This document shows positions 58,703 to 64,000 of a stretch of DNA of 64,000 nt, piece after piece. Source of the DNA: Hordeum vulgare subsp. vulgare (lineage: Eukaryota; Streptophyta; Magnoliopsida; Poales; Poaceae). The position numbers and the translations under genes are program-made. Every line of letters starts with the position of its first letter. Position 1 is the stretch's first letter. Where the stretch lies: positions 431,983,529 through 432,047,528 of the forward strand of contig NC_058522.1 of NCBI RefSeq assembly GCF_904849725.1, read 5' to 3'. The notes under the pieces are model-generated. The model had not been told where the DNA came from, did not search any database, and worked only from the letters and a program-made list of their open reading frames with translations.

Positions 58703-59470
58703 CTAGGTTACCTCAATGGGGATGTGCATCTCCCCAACAATAAGAATATCATATTTCTTCTTGGCAGTAGGAAGAGGAAATTTAAACTCCCCAATAGTAA
58801 TTGTGGCAACTTTCTCAATGCTATTAATATTATTCACCGAAGCTTGTTTCTTTGGAAAGTGCATTGTATGTTGTTTACCATTGACATGAAAAGTAACCTT
58901 GATTTTGTTGCTATCAGTAACAACCCATGTAGTATTTAGAAAAGTTGTACTAAGGATAATCGACATGTTGTCATCCTCGGGCATCTTGAGAATAACAAAA
59001 TTTGTTAAGACAGTAACATTTGCAACCACAATAGGGACATCCTCACAAATTCTAGTAGGTATAGTAGTATTTTTATCAGCCATTTGCAAAGATATTTCAT
59101 TAGGTGTAAGCTTATTCAAATCAAGTATTTTATACAAAGAGACACACATAACACTAACGCTGGATCCTAGATCACATAAAGTCGTTTTAACATAACTTCG
59201 GTCAATGGAGTAAGATATTGTGGATATACCTGGATCTCCCAACTTCTTAGGAACTCCACCATCAAAAGAATAATTATAAAGCATGGTGGAAATATCACCT
59301 TCAGGTATCTTTATTTTATTATTGATAATATCTTTCATGTATTTAGCATAAGGAGGCATTTTCAAGATATCTGTCAAACATGTTTGTAAAAAGGTGGGTC
59401 TAAGCATTTCAACAAAGCACTCAAAATCCTCCTCGTCCTTATTCTTAGAAGGCTTAAAAGGGAAGGGCAT
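58703..59470 (-). pseudogene. E' aspartic protease region of gag-pol
   Basis: A 255-codon open stretch with no stop. It starts within gag-pol text (MPFPFKPSKNKDEEDFECFV, PPYAKYMKDIINNK) and contains the retropepsin-like motif CDLGSSVSVM (Asp at residue 100), then LQMADKNTTIPTRICEDVPI and a second sheet region. This is the retrotransposon protease upstream of reverse transcriptase in Athila-lineage Gypsy elements. PKKLGDPG at residues 74-81 echoes the KLGDA motif of the A2 and N ORFs. The chain ends at TAG near 58703 and no polymerase follows. Confidence 0.85.
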
Positions 59471-61392
59471 GGGTTTCTGAGCCCACGACTCTCTTTCTCT
59501 ACCATGTTTTCTAGCAACGAAATCCCTCTTATCATAACTTTGTTCTTAGGATGTGGGTTATCAAGATTGTCATTAGGTTCTACTTCCACATCATTACCAT
59601 GTTCTTTATCATTACGTGGTTGAGCATCAACAAAACATCATTACTATCATTATCATAGTCACTAGGTGAATGTTCACTACCTGGTTGTGACTCAGCATCA
59701 GAAATAGAAACATCATTATGATTCTTATTAGGTTTTTCTGTAGTAGGTTCACTAGAAGCATGCGAAGTCCTATCATTTTTTTTATTTTTGGATGGACTAG
59801 GTGCATCATCATTAGTTCTCTGAGAATCTTATTCAATTCTTTTACGGTGACCTTCAGGATAGAGAGGTTCGTGAGTCATTTTACCCCCTCCGGTCATTAC
59901 TCTAACAACATGATTATTCAAGTTAAACTTCATTTAAGCAAGCAAAACATTTTGTGACTTAGAAACTTGGTATAGTTGAGTATGAACCATGGATGCATGT
60001 TTACCTAAACCTTTAACATCATAAGCAATTCTAAACATCAAGTCACTCAAACGATCAATGATCATGGCATTTTGTTGTAGTTTATTTTTAACATACATAT
60101 TGAAATGTTCTTGCTTAACTAATTGTCAAACTCAACCATGCATTGCTCAACACTTCTATTATAAGGTATATCACCCTCATCAAATCTACGAAGATAATTT
60201 ACCTCTACTAGAGTGTAGGGATATCGAGTCCATGTATTCCTTCAATATGTGGTAAGTTCTTGACATCTTTGGATTTAATACCTTTTTATTTCATGCATCT
60301 CTTGGCTTCTTGCATATCTTATGGGTTGAGGAATAGAATACATCTCTTCTTTCGAATGGGTTCCAGTAGTGGTTCAGGTAGTGTCCAATCATTAGCATTC
60401 TTTAATATATTATTTAATGGTTCTTCAGCCTGTCCAATGGGTCGTTGTGTGGAAACACAACCAGCACAACTATCTAGGTAGTCCCTAGAAGAATTGGTTA
60501 ATCCACTATAGAAGATATCAATCATTTTTCTTAAGAGGATGATCAGGCAAAGCTTGAAGTAGCTGGAGAAGCCTCCTGCAAGCTTGAGGGAGATTCTCTT
60601 CTTCAATTTGCGCAAAGTTAAATATTTCCTATAAAGCGACTTGTTTTCTATGAGTAGGATTTTTTCCCATAGAAGTGTCATATCATATCTTGGGGACTAC
60701 GCACACAACCACGCACAAGAGTATGAAACTATTTCTTAGCATCACCCTTTACTGAGAAAGAAAAAACAAAGTATATAATAGCGGCGAATCTTTTCCTCAT
60801 GAGAAAATAGGGTGGCAATATCATTTAATTTGGTAAGGTGTGACACAGAAGGTTTAGTTTCATAACCATGAAAAGGGTCAGATTCTACCACAGTAATTAA
60901 TTCAGGATCAACAAAGAAATCATAGTCCTTATGTGTGACACATACAGGAGAAGTAGCAGATTTAGGATCATGTTTCATTTTCTCCATCACATTTTCTTTA
61001 AGCTTACATAGCAATTTCTTTGAATCATATCTATCATTACAAGAAAGAAAGTCTCTAGCCATCTCCCCATCCATAACATAATGCTCGGGTACATCAGGCA
61101 TAGTAACTCTAGTAGGAGAGCTAGGCATAATAGGTGAATCATAGTTCTCATCAGTTTCAACATTTTCAATTTCTTTAGATCTAGAAATATGTGCATCAAG
61201 TAATTCATTAAGTGGCATAGTTTCAGTTTCATATAGCATAGTAGTAACATCATCATGACTGTCATAAAATTCAGAAGTAGCAAGCCCAGTCAAAATAGAA
61301 GGTGAATCAACTTCAGAGTTGGATGGCAGCTTCGTACCTCCCCTTGTCTTAGAGGGTATGATCTTGGTTCTGGTATCTTTGAGATTCTCCAT
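59471..61392 (-). pseudogene. E' gag (frameshifted)
   Basis: The start is set at the ATG at 61392 (MENLKDTRTKII), not the open frame from 61506, which runs back over the primer site. Pieces are a Ser/Asp-rich N-terminal region (61392-60742), a capsid segment with IFYSGLTNSSRDYLDSCAGC and ILKNANDWTLPEP (60681-60319), and a basic C-terminal region in several frames to 59471. The DSCAGC segment is characteristic of Athila-lineage gag in grasses. Frameshifts near 60742 and again before 60319, plus further stops, disable it. Confidence 0.8.
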
Positions 61393-61467
61393 AGAAACAA
61401 TTGGGTATCCCAAGTGAACACAATAAATAGAGCTATGCTCCGAAGCAATGACGACAGAAAAATGTCT
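61393..61467 (-). promoter_or_regulatory. Leader and degenerate primer site of E'
   Basis: GACGACAGAAAAATGTCT next to the LTR end is a decayed form of the usual GGCGCCAGAAAAGAGTCT context. The primer site is therefore present in outline but mutated. Confidence 0.55.
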
Positions 61468-62839
61468 TGATAACCCACAAGTATAGGGGATCGCAAGAGT
61501 CTTCACGGGTAGTATTACATCCTAATTTATTGATTCGATACAAGGGGAGCCAAAGAATATTCGTTGTCCTTCACAATTTAGTTTGCAATTCAACCACACC
61601 TGGTATTTCTCTCTGCGGCAACAGTTTAGTAGCACAAAAAATAGTAGTAGTAACAGTAACAGTAACAACAAGAGTTTAGTAATGATTGTGATAGCATCAA
61701 CAACAATAGTAACTTATCAATGATCAATATACCAAAAGCATACACATTGGATCGGCGATGGATAATTGTGTTCGATGACATTCTTCATGTAATAGTTACG
61801 CACTAGAGCGACACAAAACTAGCTCCAATTCATCAATGTAATGTAGGCACGTATTTCGTATATAGTCATGCACGCTTATAGTAAGAACTTGCATGAGATC
61901 TTTTGTCCCACCCTCCTATGGAAGCGGGGACTATAAGGAAACTAAGGGATATTAAGGCCTCCTTTTAATAGAGAACCAGAACAAAGCATTCCCACATTGT
62001 AAATACATGAACTCATCAAACTACGGTAATCACCAGAAAGAATCGCAATTATTGTCACCTTTGGGTATGCGGATATGACACATAATAGGTGCATACAACT
62101 TGCAAGTAGGATCCCAAACACTCTCATATTCATGAAAACATAAGAGGTTCACATCTGAAATCATGGCACTCGGGCCCTAGTGAAAAGAATTAAGCATAGC
62201 AAAGTTATAGCAACATCAATCTCAAAAACATAGTGGATACTAGGGATCAAGCCCTATCAAAATAACTCGATTACATGATAAATCTCATCCAATCCCATCA
62301 CCGCCCAACAATCCTGCAATGGAATTACTCACTCCCGGTGGTGAGCATCATGGAATTGTTGATGGAGAAGGGTTGGTGATGACGACGACGATGAATCCCC
62401 CTCTCGGGAGCTCCAAACGGACTACAGATCATCCCTCCCGAGGAAGAACGAGAGGTGGCGATGGCTCAGTCTCATAAAAGGCAATGAAAAATTCTCTCCT
62501 ATTTTTCTCCTAGAGAATATGAATTTGTAGGCATGGAATTAGGGCCAGTGGAGCTATGTAGGCCCCACAAGGCATCACGGCGCGCCCTAGGGGGTGGATG
62601 CGCCCTCTCGCCTTGTGAGCAACTGGTGGCCCCCTCCGATTAATGTTCGCTCAAGTATTTTTTTATATATTCAATAAAAAATCTCCACCCAGTTACGTCC
62701 TATTCCGAGAATATTTATTTCTGCACGAAAACAACACCATGGTAGTTGTGCTAAAAACAGCGTTAGTCCAAATAAGTTTCATTCAAATGATGCAAATTAG
62801 AGTCAAAAAATATGAGCAAAAATGTTTGGAGACATATCA
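61468..62839 (-). mobile_element. 5' LTR of E'
   Basis: 1372 bp. On the minus strand it starts TGATATGTCTCC and ends TGTGGGTTATCA, the same end type as the E1/E2 LTR but a different body. It is inserted within the LTR of Q, whose sequence resumes at 62840. The other end of E' is not in view or is lost. Confidence 0.82.
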
Positions 62840-63943
62840 GGATGCCATCCCGAGACCTTTTTCGGCGCCGTGTTAGAGGGGGATTCGATCCCGAAGGCCA
62901 TCTACATCAACCTTGTTAACTCCATGATGTCGTGTGAGTAGTCCACCATAGACATACAGGTCCATAGCTAGTACCTAGATGGCTTCTTCTCTCTCTTTGA
63001 TCATCAATACAAAGTTCACCGCGATTCTGCGGTGATTTATTCTGTGTAATCTTCTTTGTAGTGTGTTTGTAGGGATCCGATGAATTTTGGGTTTATGATC
63101 ATATTATTCATGAATAATAATTGAGTCTTATTTGAATTATTTTATGCATGTTTATTATCTCTTTGTATTTCTCTCCGATATATTGGTCTGATTTGGCCAA
63201 CTACATTGATTTACCTTCAGTGGGAGTGGTGCGTTGTGATGTGTTCAATCTTGTGGTGCTCAATCCCAGTGACAGAAAGGGACATGACACATATAAGTAT
63301 TGCTTCCATTAATTATAAAATGGTGTGGTTTATTTATATTGTTTGAGTTTAATTTGTCTACATCGTGTCATCTTGCCCCAAGCATTACTCTGTTTCATAC
63401 TTAATACTCTAGATGCATGTTGGATAGCGATCGATGAGTGGAGTAATAGTAGTAGATGTAGGAAGGTGTCGGTCTATGTGTTTATGGATGTGATACCTAT
63501 ATACATAATCATTTCCTTGAATAAGATGTCATAACTATGCGCCATTCTGTCAATTTCCCAACAGCAATTAGTCTACCCACCTATGCTATTTTCAAGAGAG
63601 AAGCCTCTAGCAAAAACTATGGCCCTTGGGTCTACTCAAATTATATAACTAAATCACAAAAATATTGCTGCCATTTATTTTTCAGTTATTTAGGTTTACA
63701 TTTATATTGTTTATCTACCAGTATTTAATCCTAGAAAGTAACGAGTTCAAGGGGCTTGACAACCCTCTTGCCCTCGTTGGGTGTAAGTGTTTGATTCTGT
63801 GTGTGCAGGTGCTGACGACGAGAATTTGGATGACACTCCTATTGGTTCGATAACCTTTGTTCTCACTGAGGGAAATATTTATCTCTACTGTGATGCATCC
63901 CCTATCCTCTTCAAGGAAATCTCAGCGCAGCTTACAAGTAGCA
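62840..63943 (+). mobile_element. LTR of Q, right part (5' LTR)
   Basis: Aligns with the P LTR from about 24410 onward and ends TTACAAGTAGCA. About 430 bases of the LTR start are missing to the left of the E' insertion. A primer site follows, so it is the 5' LTR of an element that continues beyond the window. Confidence 0.82.
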
Positions 63944-63954
63944 GGACGATTTTC

Positions 63955-63972
63955 TCGCGCCATTGTCGGGGA
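63955..63972 (+). promoter_or_regulatory. Primer-binding site of Q
   Basis: TCGCGCCATTGTCGGGGA, 11 bases after the LTR. It has three changes from TGGCGCCGTTGCCGGGGA. Confidence 0.72.
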
Positions 63973-64000
63973 GTATAATCAAATTCTTATCAAGTTCCTT

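Noticed and set aside
61393..61506. Using the open frame from 61506 as the E' gag start
   Set aside because: That frame reads through the LTR end and primer site. The ATG at 61392 begins after the primer site and starts a credible protein.

Overview
The window reads as intergenic heterochromatin of a large grass genome, almost certainly Triticeae (wheat, Aegilops, barley or rye). The best marker is a complete Angela/BARE1-type Copia element at 6497-15270. The rest is Ty3/Gypsy elements with the TGATAC...GTATCA termini and TGGCGCCGTTGCCGGGGA-type primer sites typical of Triticeae Athila-lineage families (Sabrina/WHAM/Fatima style). Those family names are from memory and are not proven here. 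I see no host protein gene, tRNA, rRNA or CRISPR array. Nearly every base can be placed in a nested stack of LTR retrotransposons.

Labels used below. A1 and A2 are two copies of one non-autonomous Gypsy family. H is a chromovirus-like Gypsy. R is a truncated LTR. E1/E2 are Athila-like autonomous remnants sharing one LTR. P, M and Q share a third LTR family. G is a large-LTR, gag-only element. N is another non-autonomous element. E' is a minus-strand Athila-like element.

Layout. 1-2900: 3' end of A1, inserted in the pol of H (2906-3394). 3395-16226: the long 3' LTR of H, split by the Angela element (target duplication GGCTG on both sides). 16227-17445: LTR debris on the minus strand, including R. 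17446-21097: 3' half of E1 (integrase, an extra ORF, 3' spacer). 21098-22581: the LTR shared by E1 and E2. 22582-23972: gag-protease of E2. 23973-32350: 5' LTR of P, split by intact A2 (25199-32003, duplication AGATG). 32351-34301: P internal region. 34302-36381 and 46083-46207: reverse transcriptase to integrase of E2, split by G (36382-46077, duplication CTGGT). 46208-57811: M on the minus strand, split by intact N (47650-55552, duplication AACCT). 57812-58702: an unrecognised plus-strand ORF and spacer. 58703-62839: protease, gag and 5' LTR of E' on the minus strand. 62840-64000: most of the LTR of Q plus its primer site.

None of the autonomous pol genes is intact. The only long clean frames are the six-knuckle gag of G, its small second ORF, and the single ORFs of A2 and N. 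The most interesting signal lies between the genes. A2, P, M and N have different LTRs and ORFs but share an ordered set of non-coding blocks: a TTGGGAGGCAACCCAA hairpin block after the ORF, a pair of GGGGATGCC/GGCATCCCC hairpins about 52-59 bases apart, and a pair of ATAAGTGAAG repeats about 40 bases apart. A2 and N also carry two primer-binding sites about 60 bases apart. The polypurine-tract core AAGCTTGGGGATGC recurs inside the hairpins and inside the ORFs. I infer that this is a conserved RNA chassis that non-autonomous elements use to borrow an autonomous partner's machinery.
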